Below are positions 1 to 8,537 of a DNA stretch of 13,911 bases, piece after piece. This stretch comes from JBJXHB01 sp046160725. GTDB lineage: Bacteria; Pseudomonadota; Gammaproteobacteria; Burkholderiales; Burkholderiaceae_C. Both the position numbers and the translations under genes were made by a program. Location: contig JBJXHB010000202.1 in NCBI GenBank assembly GCA_046160725.1, positions 1 through 13,911 on the forward strand. The letters are read 5' to 3'. Numbering within the stretch: the first letter of the stretch is position 1; each line of letters begins with the position of its first letter. Under the pieces are notes generated by a model. It saw only the letters and a list, made by a program, of their open reading frames with translations. It made no database searches and was not told the origin of the DNA.

Positions 1-32
1 ACCCCCCCCCCGCGACGGCGCAACGGCACGAC

Positions 33-57
33 GGGCGGGTCTTAGACCCGCCCCTAC
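33..57 (-). repeat. REP-like palindrome, copy 1 (downstream of permease)
   Basis: Read on the minus strand, this is GTAG (57-54) followed by two perfect 10-base arms, GGGCGGGTCT (53-44) and AGACCCGCCC (42-33), around one central base. A second copy in the same orientation lies at 1871-1897. A GTAG foot next to a GC-rich palindrome is the layout known for REP elements mobilised by RAYT transposases, but no such transposase is in the window. It begins 10 bases after the stop of the last permease gene. There it could form a 3'-end hairpin that protects the mRNA or ends transcription. There is no T-run, so a classical terminator is unlikely. Confidence 0.7.
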
Positions 58-66
58 AGGCGATGG

Positions 67-948
67 TCATCCTCGCACCGCGCCGCTGGAAAGCCCCTGG
101 ATGAAGTATCGTTGCAGGAAGAAGAACAACAGCAAAGTCGGCACGCTGAGCACGGTGACGCCGGCCATGCCCAGCGCGAAGCCTTCGAGCTGGGTTCGCG
201 TGCCGATCACCGGCGCGAAGGCGGCGATGCCGACCGGTAGCGTCTTCATCTCCTCGGAAGAGACGGCCAGCAGCGGCCACAGGAAATTGTTCCAGTTGAG
301 GGTGAAGACGATCACCGTGGCGGCGATCAGCGGCGCCCGCGCCATCGGCAGGGCGATGCGCCAGAAGACGAGGAAGTGGCCGGCGCCGTCCATCTTGGCG
401 GCGTCCTCGAGGTCGCGCGGGAAGTTGAGATAGAATTGGCGGAAGATGTAGACACTGTAGACCAGAGTCAGCGGCTGGACGATCAGCGCCTGATAGCTGT
501 TCCACCAGCCGATCTTGATGATGCCGAGCAGCAGCGGCACGACCGTGATCTCCGTCGGGATCATCATCGAGGCGATGAACAGGAAGAAGAGGGCATCGCG
601 GCCGGGAAACCTGAGGCGCGCCAGCGCATAGCCCGCCATGGCGCCGAACAGGATGTTGAGGCCGGTACTCACCGCGGAAACGAAGACGCTGTTGAAGAAC
701 CAGCGGGCGACCGGATACTCGCTGAACATCTTCAGATAGTTGTCGAAGGTGACGCGCCGCGGCAGCCACTCGATGTCGACCGTCATGACGTCGCCCGGAA
801 ACTTCAGCGAGGTCGAGATCATCCACACGAACGGCATCGCCCAGAGGACGGCGACGGCAAGACCGATCAGCCAGACCGGGACCGTGCCGATGCGCAGCCC
901 GTAGGCGCGAAGGGGCCGGTTGATGGTCCTTGCAAGCGACGTCCGCAT
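67..948 (-). CDS. CUT1 ABC transporter permease, MalG/UgpE-like
   Basis: This is an inner-membrane permease subunit of a binding-protein-dependent sugar importer, 293 aa, normal for the MalG-like half. Hydrophobic segments lie at about 24-46, 84-108, 118-142, 152-172, 205-225 and 260-282, giving the six helices expected. The cytoplasmic EAA loop, which docks on the ATPase, is at about 181-201 (E181, A183-A184, G188, then I198-LP). The C-terminal QRYFIQGLSSGAVRG is typical of the family. Only three bases separate its ATG from the stop of the MalF-like gene, so the two are probably translationally coupled; no strong ribosome binding site is visible. It is the last gene of the minus-strand operon and is followed by a REP-like palindrome. 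The substrate cannot be deduced from the permease. Confidence 0.93.
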   Translation of the reverse strand: MRTSLARTINRPLRAYGLRIGTVPVWLIGLAVAVLWAMPFVWMISTSLKFPGDVMTVDIEWLPRRVTFDNYLKMFSEYPVARWFFNSVFVSAVSTGLNILFGAMAGYALARLRFPGRDALFFLFIASMMIPTEITVVPLLLGIIKIGWWNSYQALIVQPLTLVYSVYIFRQFYLNFPRDLEDAAKMDGAGHFLVFWRIALPMARAPLIAATVIVFTLNWNNFLWPLLAVSSEEMKTLPVGIAAFAPVIGTRTQLEGFALGMAGVTVLSVPTLLLFFFLQRYFIQGLSSGAVRG

Positions 949-951
949 GGC

Positions 952-1866
952 TCAACGCTCGCGGACGACGAGGCGAAGGATGATCGTCATCGCGATGATC
1001 ATCAGGAACAGCAGCATCGCCACGGCCGAGGCGTAGCCGAACAGCTGGCGCTGAATCGCGGTGGTGTACATGTAGTAGATGACTGATGACGAGGTAGACG
1101 CCGGGCCGCCGTTGGTCATGACGTAAATCTGGCTGAAGATGCGCAAGGACGAGATCATCTGCAGCGTCACGACCAGGCTGATGACCGGCCGCAGCTGCGG
1201 CAGGATCACCAGCCACAGGCGTTGCCAGTGGTTGGCGCCGTCGACGGACGCCGCCTCGTGGAGGTCGCGCGGCACGTCCTGGAGCGCGGCCAGCAACAGC
1301 ACAAAGGCCAGTCCCAGATCCCACCACACCGAGGCGATGCTGACGCCGAACAGCGACCAGCGCGTGCTCGTCAGCCACGGCACGTCGTCGATGCCGAGAT
1401 AGCCGAGATAGTGGTTGATCAGGCCGAACTGGGTGTCGAGCATCCACACCCAGACGAGGCCGATCACGGTCGCCGACACGACATAGGGCGAGAAGAACAA
1501 GGCGCGCGCCAGCCCCGACAGCGGCCAGCGCTGATGGACATAGATCGCGAAGGCGAGCCCGATGACGACCACGCAGGGAACGATGATCAGTCCGTAAAGG
1601 ACCGTGTTCTTGAAGGCGATGGCGACGAACTCGTCGCCGAAGGCATCCCTGAAATTCTGCAGCCCGACCCATTTGGGCTTGCCGAAGATACCCCACTTCG
1701 TGAACGCCACATAGGCGCCGAAGAAGATCGGCGCGATGTTGAAGAGCAGGAACGGGATCGTGAAGAACGCGACGAAGACGTAACCGACCCAATCGGTGCG
1801 CTCCTCGTCGCGACGGCGCCGCGCAATGGTCGTGGCCATCGCCGCCATGGGAGCCTGCTGCACCAT
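952..1866 (-). CDS. CUT1 ABC transporter permease, MalF/UgpA-like
   Basis: This is the second inner-membrane permease of the importer, 304 aa, the usual length for UgpA-like subunits without the MalF extension. A basic N-terminus (RRRRDEER, about 17-23) precedes helices at about 28-55, 88-110, 122-145, 173-195, 228-245 and 278-300. The EAA loop is at about 203-223 (HEAASVDGANHW then VILP). The start is uncertain. The ATG at 1866 lies directly against the palindromic repeat at 1867-1897, leaving no room for a ribosome binding site. Met7 (1848), preceded by AGCAGG, or Met10 (1839) may be the real start. The stop is three bases before the next permease. It should pair with the MalG-like subunit and the divergent ATPase. 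Confidence 0.93.
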   Translation of the reverse strand: MVQQAPMAAMATTIARRRRDEERTDWVGYVFVAFFTIPFLLFNIAPIFFGAYVAFTKWGIFGKPKWVGLQNFRDAFGDEFVAIAFKNTVLYGLIIVPCVVVIGLAFAIYVHQRWPLSGLARALFFSPYVVSATVIGLVWVWMLDTQFGLINHYLGYLGIDDVPWLTSTRWSLFGVSIASVWWDLGLAFVLLLAALQDVPRDLHEAASVDGANHWQRLWLVILPQLRPVISLVVTLQMISSLRIFSQIYVMTNGGPASTSSSVIYYMYTTAIQRQLFGYASAVAMLLFLMIIAMTIILRLVVRER

Positions 1867-1870
1867 TGTG

Positions 1871-1897
1871 GGGGCGGGTCTAAGACCCGCCCCTACA
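1871..1897 (-). repeat. REP-like palindrome, copy 2 (intra-operon)
   Basis: This is the second copy of the element at 33-57, in the same orientation. On the minus strand GTAG (1896-1893) precedes GGGCGGGTCT, one central base and AGACCCGCCC. The stem extends to 11 perfect pairs, and including TGTG/TACA with one G-T pair it reaches about 15. It fills almost all of the 36 bases between the binding-protein stop (1903) and the permease ATG (1866). Intra-operon hairpins after binding-protein genes are known to protect the upstream mRNA and lower permease expression, as in malE-malF of E. coli. That role is inferred here. Confidence 0.75.
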
Positions 1898-1902
1898 TGA
1901 GG

Positions 1903-3216
1903 TCAACCCGCGTCCAGGTCCTTTTGCCATTGCTCCTGGATCTCGGCCATGGCCTGGTCGATTTTCTTCTGGCCGGCCCAGACGCCCTCGAGCGTCTTGG
2001 CCAGGAAGTTGCCGCCGGAATAGATGGTGAAGTTCGGCCCGGCGAGCACGGGAATCTCGCCTGCGGTCGCGAACGCCATACCCTCGACGAAGGCGCCGCG
2101 CACGTCCCAGGATGCGCCCGAGGACTTGTAGTCGGGGTTGTCGAGGATCGACTTGCGCGGGCTGGCGCCGCGGCCCTTGGTCGTCCACAGGAAGCTGTTG
2201 TCCGACAGCCACTTCACCGCCTGCATGCTGGCCTCGTAGCGGGCCGTGTCCGGCTGCACGTAGAATTCCATGCCGCCCATCTCGAAATAGGTCAGCTGCT
2301 TCTCGCCGATCTTGGGGAAGAGATAGGTGCGGAACGGCAGCTTCTGCTCGAGATAGCCGTTGAGCGTCCACGGTCCCGTCCAGAACACAGAGCCCTGGCC
2401 GGTGCCGAAGGCCTTGTAGCGGTCGGTGACGTCGCGCGTCGACACCTTGTGCGTGTCGAAGAGATCGAGCACCCACTGCATCGCCGCCTTGCCGGCCTCG
2501 GGATTGACGGCCGCGGTCTTGAGGTCGTCGCTGGCGCGCTGGAAGCCCATCTGCTCGGCGACGATGCCCCAGGTCACCGTCGGCTGCACGCCCGACGCCG
2601 TCATCATGATGCCGGAGCGCGTGACCTTGTCGCCCTCCGATTTCGTCATCGCCTTGGCCCATTCGATCAGCGTGGCGCCGTCCTGAGGGAACTTCTCGGG
2701 GTCGAGCCCGGCTTCCTTGACGTGGTCAACATTGACCTCCGGCTGCAGGCTCATCAGGTCCATGGGGATCATGAAGAGCTTGTTGTCGTACTTCGGATAG
2801 CGGGACATCTTCAGCGAGAATTCGGAGAAATCGGCGAGATCGAGCCCGGCGCTCGCGGCGACGTCGTCGAGCGGCACGATGACGCCGTCCTGGGCCCATT
2901 GCGCGCGCACGCCGGCCGTGCCCCAGCCGAAGTCCGGGGCCTGGCCGCTGGCGGCGGCGGCCAGCACCTTGGTGTTGTATTGCTCCTCCGGCACCACTTC
3001 CATCTTGATCTCGATGCCCTTGTCCTTGTGGGCGTCGTTGAAGTTGGCGATCATCTGCGCCCAGACCTCGCCGTCGGACGCGGCGAGCCAGCTCCAGTGA
3101 TTGATGACCACCGGGTCCGCACTCCTAACGAACGGCGCCGGGAACGCGCTCGCCGCCGTTGCCAGCAGCGCCGCCTTGCCGAAGTGACGGCGGGTGATGC
3201 CATTCATTCTTGCCAT
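1903..3216 (-). CDS. Tat-exported CUT1 carbohydrate ABC substrate-binding protein
   Basis: This is the periplasmic solute receptor of the importer, 437 aa, typical of extracellular solute-binding protein family 1 (MalE/UgpB type). The ATG at 3216 is chosen because GGGAGGA lies seven bases upstream; Met4 (3207) is the alternative. The N-terminus has a twin-arginine signal, TRRHFGK at residues 8-14, then a hydrophobic stretch AALLATAASAF and probable processing near residue 33. The mature part opens with VVINHWSW, followed by a GxAPDFGWG segment and aromatic-rich stretches around FWTGPW, the usual feel of sugar-binding clefts. It is the first gene of the minus-strand operon, ahead of two permeases, and diverges from the ATPase. 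Tat export suggests folding before export; the ligand is unknown. Base composition is lower in GC than in genes further right. Confidence 0.93.
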   Translation of the reverse strand: MARMNGITRRHFGKAALLATAASAFPAPFVRSADPVVINHWSWLAASDGEVWAQMIANFNDAHKDKGIEIKMEVVPEEQYNTKVLAAAASGQAPDFGWGTAGVRAQWAQDGVIVPLDDVAASAGLDLADFSEFSLKMSRYPKYDNKLFMIPMDLMSLQPEVNVDHVKEAGLDPEKFPQDGATLIEWAKAMTKSEGDKVTRSGIMMTASGVQPTVTWGIVAEQMGFQRASDDLKTAAVNPEAGKAAMQWVLDLFDTHKVSTRDVTDRYKAFGTGQGSVFWTGPWTLNGYLEQKLPFRTYLFPKIGEKQLTYFEMGGMEFYVQPDTARYEASMQAVKWLSDNSFLWTTKGRGASPRKSILDNPDYKSSGASWDVRGAFVEGMAFATAGEIPVLAGPNFTIYSGGNFLAKTLEGVWAGQKKIDQAMAEIQEQWQKDLDAG

Positions 3217-3438
3217 CTGTGCTCCTCCCATTGTTTTGGACTCCGGCCCTTGTCCGGAGCGACTCCGACGCCGCCGCGGCGCTCGGAATCCGCAGCGGCG
3301 CTGCCGCTGATCTTCGGTGCCGGGGCCCGGTATCGATTGACTTGGCGGGACAGATACTTGACGTTTCGCGCCCGATGCCGGCAGCCTGTTGACCGTCGGC
3401 GGCAAATCGTCGTTGATGCAGACGGGAGGTTCATCCGC
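3217..3438. promoter_or_regulatory. Divergent promoter region between binding protein and ATPase
   Basis: These 222 non-coding bases must hold the promoters of both ABC transcription units. A 6+6 bp dyad, CTCCGG (3241-3246) and CCGGAG (3254-3259), lies in the leader of the binding-protein gene. Three TTGAC boxes occur on the plus strand at 3337, 3358 and 3389, the first two 21 bases apart, or two helical turns. None is followed at 16-18 bases by a convincing -10 box, so I do not assign a promoter. Ribosome binding sites frame the region: GGGAGGA for the minus gene and GGGAGG (3424-3429) for the plus gene. Confidence 0.45.
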
Positions 3439-4488
<1,050 letters not shown>

Positions 4489-5031
4489 CCACCGCAGCAG
4501 CGCCGGGCCTTGCGTCGTGGTGATGGGGGTCAGCGGCTGCGGCAAGAGCACGCTCGGTCGCCAATTGGCTGTGGCCTTGGCCGTGCCCTTTCTCGAAGGT
4601 GACGAGCTGCACCCGCCGGCCAACGTGCTGCGCATGGCCGCCGGTATCGCCCTGACCGACGCCGACCGGGTGGACTGGCTGGCCGCCATCGCGCGCCGGC
4701 TGGCAGATGGCCATGCCACGGGCCAGGGGCTGGTGGTGGCCTGCTCGGCCCTGCGGCGGCCCTACCGCGACCGGCTGCGGTCCGCCGCGCCCGACCTGCG
4801 GCTGGTGCACCTGCGCGGCGAGCCGGCCCTGATCGCCCAGCGGCTGGCCTCGCGCCAGGGCCACTACATGCCCCCCACGCTGCTGCAAAGCCAACTGCAG
4901 ACCCTGGAGCCACCGGGCCCGGACGAGCGGGCCGTCGCGCTTGACGTGGCCGACCCGCCCACACAGCTGCTGCGGGCCGCGCTGGTCCACCTGGCCGCCA
5001 TGCCGCCCGGGGCCGCGACACCGAGCCGCTG

Positions 5032-5811
5032 ATGGCCAGCCGCACAGGCATCAAGAACGTCCTGGGCCATGCCTTGGACCAGCTGGGTGAGGCCATCGTC
5101 GCTGGCCGCCATCCGCCTGGCGCCGCGTTGCCGCCCGAGCCGCAGCTGGGCGAGTTGCTGGGCGTCAGCCGCACCGTCGTGCGCGAGGCCGTGAAGTCGC
5201 TGGTGGCCAAGGGCCTGCTGTCCACCGGCCCCAAGGTCGGCACCCGGGTGCTGCCGGCCGAGAACTGGAACTGGTTCGACTCCGACGTGGTGGCCTGGCA
5301 GAGCAAGGCCGGCATGACGCGCGAGTTCCTGCGCGAGGTGCAGGAGCTGCGCCGCATCGTCGAGCCTGCTGCCGTCCGGCTGGCCGCACAACACGCCTCG
5401 GCGGCGGACATCGCCCGCATCGAGGCCGCCTATGCCGGCATGAAGGACGCCATCGAGTTCGGCGGCGACTACGTGGCCCATGACCTGGCCTTCCACCAGG
5501 GCCTGCTGCGCGCCGCGGGCAACCGCATGATGGTGCAGATGAGCAACGCCCTCAGCGCCCTGCTGCGCACGTCCTTCGAGGTGTCCACCGCGCGCCCGTT
5601 CGGCCCGGCGTCGTCGTTGCCCTTGCACCGGGCGGTGCTCGACGCGGTGATCGCACACAAACCCGCCGCGGCCGAGAAGGCAGCGCTGGTGCTGATCGAC
5701 GGCGCCCGGGAGGACATCGACCTGGTGCTGGCATCGCGCCGCAACCTGCCGTCCGTGGCCGAGCCCGCGGCCCGCCTGCGCGGCCAGCGCCCACCGCGGC
5801 CGGCCCAATAG
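5032..5811 (+). CDS. FadR/GntR-family transcriptional regulator, DgoR-like
   Basis: This is a DNA-binding repressor of 259 aa with an N-terminal winged helix (about 8-75; recognition helix around GVSRTVVREAVKSL, 44-57) and a C-terminal FCD ligand domain (about 95-235). The linker ENWNWFDSDVVAW (77-89) closely resembles the NQWNYLDTDVLQW stretch I recall from the E. coli galactonate regulator DgoR. Likely FCD metal or ligand residues are D151, H155 and H199. The fourth histidine common in this domain is absent (ALVLIDGA at 218-225), as in DgoR. The start is fixed by the TGATG overlap with gntK. DgoR-type proteins respond to sugar acids, which fits the adjacent gluconokinase and ABC importer. 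It probably controls this cluster; the effector is inferred. Confidence 0.9.
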   Translation: MASRTGIKNVLGHALDQLGEAIVAGRHPPGAALPPEPQLGELLGVSRTVVREAVKSLVAKGLLSTGPKVGTRVLPAENWNWFDSDVVAWQSKAGMTREFLREVQELRRIVEPAAVRLAAQHASAADIARIEAAYAGMKDAIEFGGDYVAHDLAFHQGLLRAAGNRMMVQMSNALSALLRTSFEVSTARPFGPASSLPLHRAVLDAVIAHKPAAAEKAALVLIDGAREDIDLVLASRRNLPSVAEPAARLRGQRPPRPAQ

Positions 5812-5824
5812 CCGTTTGCCCACA

Positions 5825-5859
5825 GAGCACCGTCCGGAGCCGCATTCCGGTTGGTGCTC
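5825..5859. terminator. Long hairpin between convergent genes, probable bidirectional terminator
   Basis: Outer arms GAGCACC (5825-5831) and GGTGCTC (5853-5859) and inner arms CCGGA (5834-5838) and TCCGG (5846-5850) are both perfect, joined by a G-T pair and one mismatch, with a seven-base loop. It sits 13 bases after the regulator's TAG and 37 bases beyond the end of the convergent minus-strand operon. No T-run follows on either strand, so release might need Rho or be inefficient. Position and symmetry are the main support. Confidence 0.55.
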
Positions 5860-5896
5860 ACGGCGCTGTTCCAGTCGGGGTGCGCCGCCGCGCCGC

Positions 5897-6730
5897 TCAA
5901 GCCGCGTCAGGGGCCACCGGCTCGCCCAGGTTGTGCATCAGCCGGTTCGCCCAGCCAAAGATGGCTGCGGCCTGCAGCACGTCGAGGATCTGGTCATCGG
6001 CCAGCCCCTGCGCGCGCAGCGGGGCGATGTCCGCCTGGTGCAGCGCCGCCGGCCGCTGGGTGAGCGCGCGGGCAAATGTCACCACAGCCTGCTCGCGCGG
6101 CGTGCTGCCGGCGCTGGCGGTATCGCTGAAGACCTGCTCCACCGTGTCGTGCCGCCGCGCGAGTTGGGCATAGCGCTGCGCGTGCACCGAGGTGCAGTAG
6201 ACGCAGCCGTTGGTGACCGATACCGCCATCGCGGCCAGTTCGCGTTCGTGCCGCGGCGCGCCGCCCGGGGCGTACATGATGGCGTTGTAGGCGGCGGAGC
6301 GGTGGCGCAGCATCCAGGGCTGGTGCACCAGCGTCCGGTAGTAGGCGGAGCTGCGCGCCTGGGCATGGCTTTCATCGAGCACGGCCAACTGCAACGGCGT
6401 CGCATCCTCGATCGCCAGGGGCTGGAGCCAGGACCGCCAGCCCAGGGTCTCATTGGTAAAGCCGTTATGGCGGATCAGCGGCGCGGGCGCTGCGGCCGGC
6501 GTTGTGCCCGCAGCCGCTTGATCGGACGCGGGCACGACGGGCAAGACAACCCCCGGCTCGGCCATCGCCCGCAGCCCCGCCACCACGCGCAACTGGTAGG
6601 CCACGAAGGCCACCAGCTGCGCCAGCGCGACGATGGCGGCATCGCTCAGCCCGGCGGCGTAGAGCGATGCGATGCCGGCGCGGTCGCCATGGCGCGGGTC
6701 GGTGGTCAGCGTACGGGCCCAGGCCTGCAT
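5897..6730 (-). CDS. AhpD/carboxymuconolactone-decarboxylase-like peroxidase-related protein (3' portion)
   Basis: This is the longest intact piece of the interrupted gene, 277 aa from the first ATG after the TAG. Residues 28-55 are the tail of a CMD-type helical domain. Residues about 60-88 are an Ala/Pro/Thr linker. Residues about 90-275 form an AhpD-like domain with the redox motif E164, C176-VY-C179 and H183 (NGCVYCTSVHAQ), matching ExxxxxxxxxxxCxxCxxxH proton-relay peroxidases such as AhpD. Such enzymes reduce peroxides through the cysteine pair. The ATG at 6730 has no ribosome binding site (GCGGCGGCCCTGCCGGCC precedes it), so it may not be made as a separate protein. It is the last gene of the operon with the flavin monooxygenase, where it could detoxify peroxide from uncoupled turnover; that link is inferred. 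Confidence 0.7.
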   Translation of the reverse strand: MQAWARTLTTDPRHGDRAGIASLYAAGLSDAAIVALAQLVAFVAYQLRVVAGLRAMAEPGVVLPVVPASDQAAAGTTPAAAPAPLIRHNGFTNETLGWRSWLQPLAIEDATPLQLAVLDESHAQARSSAYYRTLVHQPWMLRHRSAAYNAIMYAPGGAPRHERELAAMAVSVTNGCVYCTSVHAQRYAQLARRHDTVEQVFSDTASAGSTPREQAVVTFARALTQRPAALHQADIAPLRAQGLADDQILDVLQAAAIFGWANRLMHNLGEPVAPDAA

Positions 6731-7024
6731 GGCCGGCAGGGCCGCCGCCGGCCCCTGGTCCTGCGCCAGCAGCTGCTGGCGCTAGTGGCCTGCCAGCGCA
6801 CCGGCCCGCGCCGCCTCGCAGCAGGCCAACGCGACACGCAGCCGGTCGGCCACGCTCAGGCCCTGCACCGGGTCGAACAGCAGCGCGTCATGGCTGGCCT
6901 GCGTGGCCTGCACGACGATGGGCCGCTGGCGTCGCACCGCCCACAGCGCCGACGCGGCGGCCAGGCCGGCGGCCTGGTCGATGACATCGGGAACGGGGGC
7001 GCTCGCGCTGTTGTCGTCGCTCAC
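5897..7024 (-). pseudogene. CMD/AhpD double-domain peroxidase gene interrupted by in-frame TAG
   Basis: Two same-frame reading segments are split only by the TAG at 6784-6782. The first starts at GTG 7024, three bases after the monooxygenase stop, with GGAG upstream. It encodes about 80 residues (DVIDQAAGL... to AGH) that resemble the N-terminus of Avi_7170-type CMD proteins. Reading on past the TAG gives RQQLLAQDQG and then the C-terminal half of that CMD domain (ALAQLVAFVAYQLRVVAGL). An alanine/proline linker leads to a complete Avi_7169-type alkylhydroperoxidase domain. Together they make a natural fusion of about 375 aa. A single change in the third base (TAC to TAG) would explain the break, since HYR is plausible at that position. 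It may be a recent nonsense mutation, a sequencing error or a readthrough site. Confidence 0.75.
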
Positions 7025-7027
7025 GGT

Positions 7028-8497
7028 TCAGGCTCCATGCGGTGGTGGTGGTTCTTCGGTGGGCAGCGGTGAGTCCACCCATTCGTCGCCCAGGACCTCG
7101 GGGTCGTCGTAGGCCCGCATGCGCTCGAACTGGTGCTCGATGTCCTCGACATGGAAGCGCCGCACCAGGGCGGTGGCCAACTGGATGGCGCCCTCGCTGA
7201 TGGCCGGTATGTCGCCGGTGATGGTGCCGTGTGAAAGGGCGGCCGGGTAGCAGAAGCAGTGGACGCGGTCCAGCCCGGGCAGCGGCAGGTCCGCCCGGGC
7301 CTGGAACTCGAAGTCGGGGCCCAGGTCCGGCGAGGCGGCCAGCTCGGCGTCCTCCTGGCCCTGCGGCGGCGTGTAGCGCTGCCCCCAGAGCCGCACATGC
7401 GGAGCGATGCCGGCCAGCCATGGACGGCGGGCCAGATCAATCTCGAAGCCGGTCGCAAAGAACAGGAAGTCCAGCGTGATGGGGCCGGCCGATGTCTGCA
7501 CCGCCAGCGCCTGACCGGTCCAGGACGCGCCCTGCACCGCGCAATTCAGGTGAAAGAAGGCGTTCGCTTGGCGCGACACCCGCAGCGTGCTGCCGCGCGG
7601 CGGTGGCACCTGCTGCTGGTGGATGTAGCGGCGCAGGCGCCACTTCCAGTCATCGGGCAGCCGCGCGTGGCCGTGCACGAAGCCGGGATTGCCCGCGCCC
7701 TTGCTCTTGTTGATGCGCGGGATGTCCGGCCGGCGCACCAGCAGGTGCACGCGCGCGGCGCCGGCCTCCAGCGCGGTGGCGGCGCTGTCCATGGCCGAGG
7801 CGCCTGCCCCCACCACGCCCACGCGCATGCCGGCCAGGTGGGCGTGGTCCAGCGCGTCGGCCGAATGGGCCCAGCGCTCGCGCGGCAGGGCCTGTGCCCA
7901 AACCGGCACCCAGGGCCCGCCCAGGCCGTCGCGTCCGCTGGCGATGACCACGCGACGGGCGAAACGCCGCTGCTGCTGGCCGGCGTGCGCCACGTCCAGC
8001 GCAACCAGCCCGTCGGCCCGCGGCTGCAGGTGCGTCACACGGTGCCCGTTGTGCACCTCGATCGCCAGCACGCCGCGGTACCAGCGCAGGTAGTCCATCC
8101 ACATCGGCCGCGGGATCTTGTCCAGCGCCTCCCAGGCCAGGCTGCCGAACTGCGCCTCGTACCAGGCGCGAAAGGTCAGCGACGGCAGACCCAGCGCCGG
8201 CCCGGCGAGTTGCTTGGGCGAGCGCAGCGTCTCCATGCGCGCGGTGGTGACCCAGGGGCCCTCGAAGCCGGCGGGGGACTCGTCCAGCAGCAGCGTATCG
8301 ATTCCGCGCAGCCGGCAGGCCGCCGCCAGCGCCAGGCCGGCCATGCCGGCACCGATGATGGCGACGTCGGCCACGGGCTGGCCCTCGTGCCCATGGGCCT
8401 TGGTCCAGCGCGCAGCGGGCAGCTGCAGGGCCTCCAGCTCCCAGGCCAGGCGCCGCTCCAACGCGGCCAGGCTCTGGGCATGGGGTGACGCACTCAT
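7028..8497 (-). CDS. FAD/NAD(P)-dependent flavoprotein monooxygenase-like oxidoreductase
   Basis: This is a soluble flavoenzyme of 489 aa with two Rossmann folds. An FAD-binding GAGMAGLALA lies at 49-58, ending in LLLDES (69-74). A second nucleotide-binding site VGVVGAGASAMDSA is at 226-239. A FFATGFEID segment (346-354) is the conserved ATG hinge of two-dinucleotide-binding monooxygenases. RWAHSADALD (208-217) resembles the FMO/Baeyer-Villiger region, but the canonical FxGxxxHxxxWP fingerprint is not intact, so the reaction type is open. No ribosome binding site is obvious before the ATG at 8497; the Bug gene ends 40 bases upstream. The peroxidase gene begins three bases after its TGA. Its operon partners suggest oxygenation of an imported organic compound. 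Confidence 0.85.
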   Translation of the reverse strand: MSASPHAQSLAALERRLAWELEALQLPAARWTKAHGHEGQPVADVAIIGAGMAGLALAAACRLRGIDTLLLDESPAGFEGPWVTTARMETLRSPKQLAGPALGLPSLTFRAWYEAQFGSLAWEALDKIPRPMWMDYLRWYRGVLAIEVHNGHRVTHLQPRADGLVALDVAHAGQQQRRFARRVVIASGRDGLGGPWVPVWAQALPRERWAHSADALDHAHLAGMRVGVVGAGASAMDSAATALEAGAARVHLLVRRPDIPRINKSKGAGNPGFVHGHARLPDDWKWRLRRYIHQQQVPPPRGSTLRVSRQANAFFHLNCAVQGASWTGQALAVQTSAGPITLDFLFFATGFEIDLARRPWLAGIAPHVRLWGQRYTPPQGQEDAELAASPDLGPDFEFQARADLPLPGLDRVHCFCYPAALSHGTITGDIPAISEGAIQLATALVRRFHVEDIEHQFERMRAYDDPEVLGDEWVDSPLPTEEPPPPHGA

Positions 8498-8537
8498 CGG
8501 GACCGCATGGTCTTGCGTGGGCCAGCCGAGGGCAGGT

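Noticed and set aside
2..11. Run of ten C bases at the left edge
   Set aside because: A single homopolymer at the window edge, outside any gene; possibly a sequencing-length artefact, with no functional reading.
3337..3394. Three TTGAC boxes as stacked -35 elements of the ATPase promoter
   Set aside because: None has a convincing -10 hexamer at 16-18 bases, so they are only noted within the regulatory region.
1222..3438. Long open plus-strand frame running into the ATPase gene
   Set aside because: It is opposite the binding-protein and permease genes; its translation is rich in H, R, D and G without family motifs. Coding character and a ribosome binding site begin at 3439.
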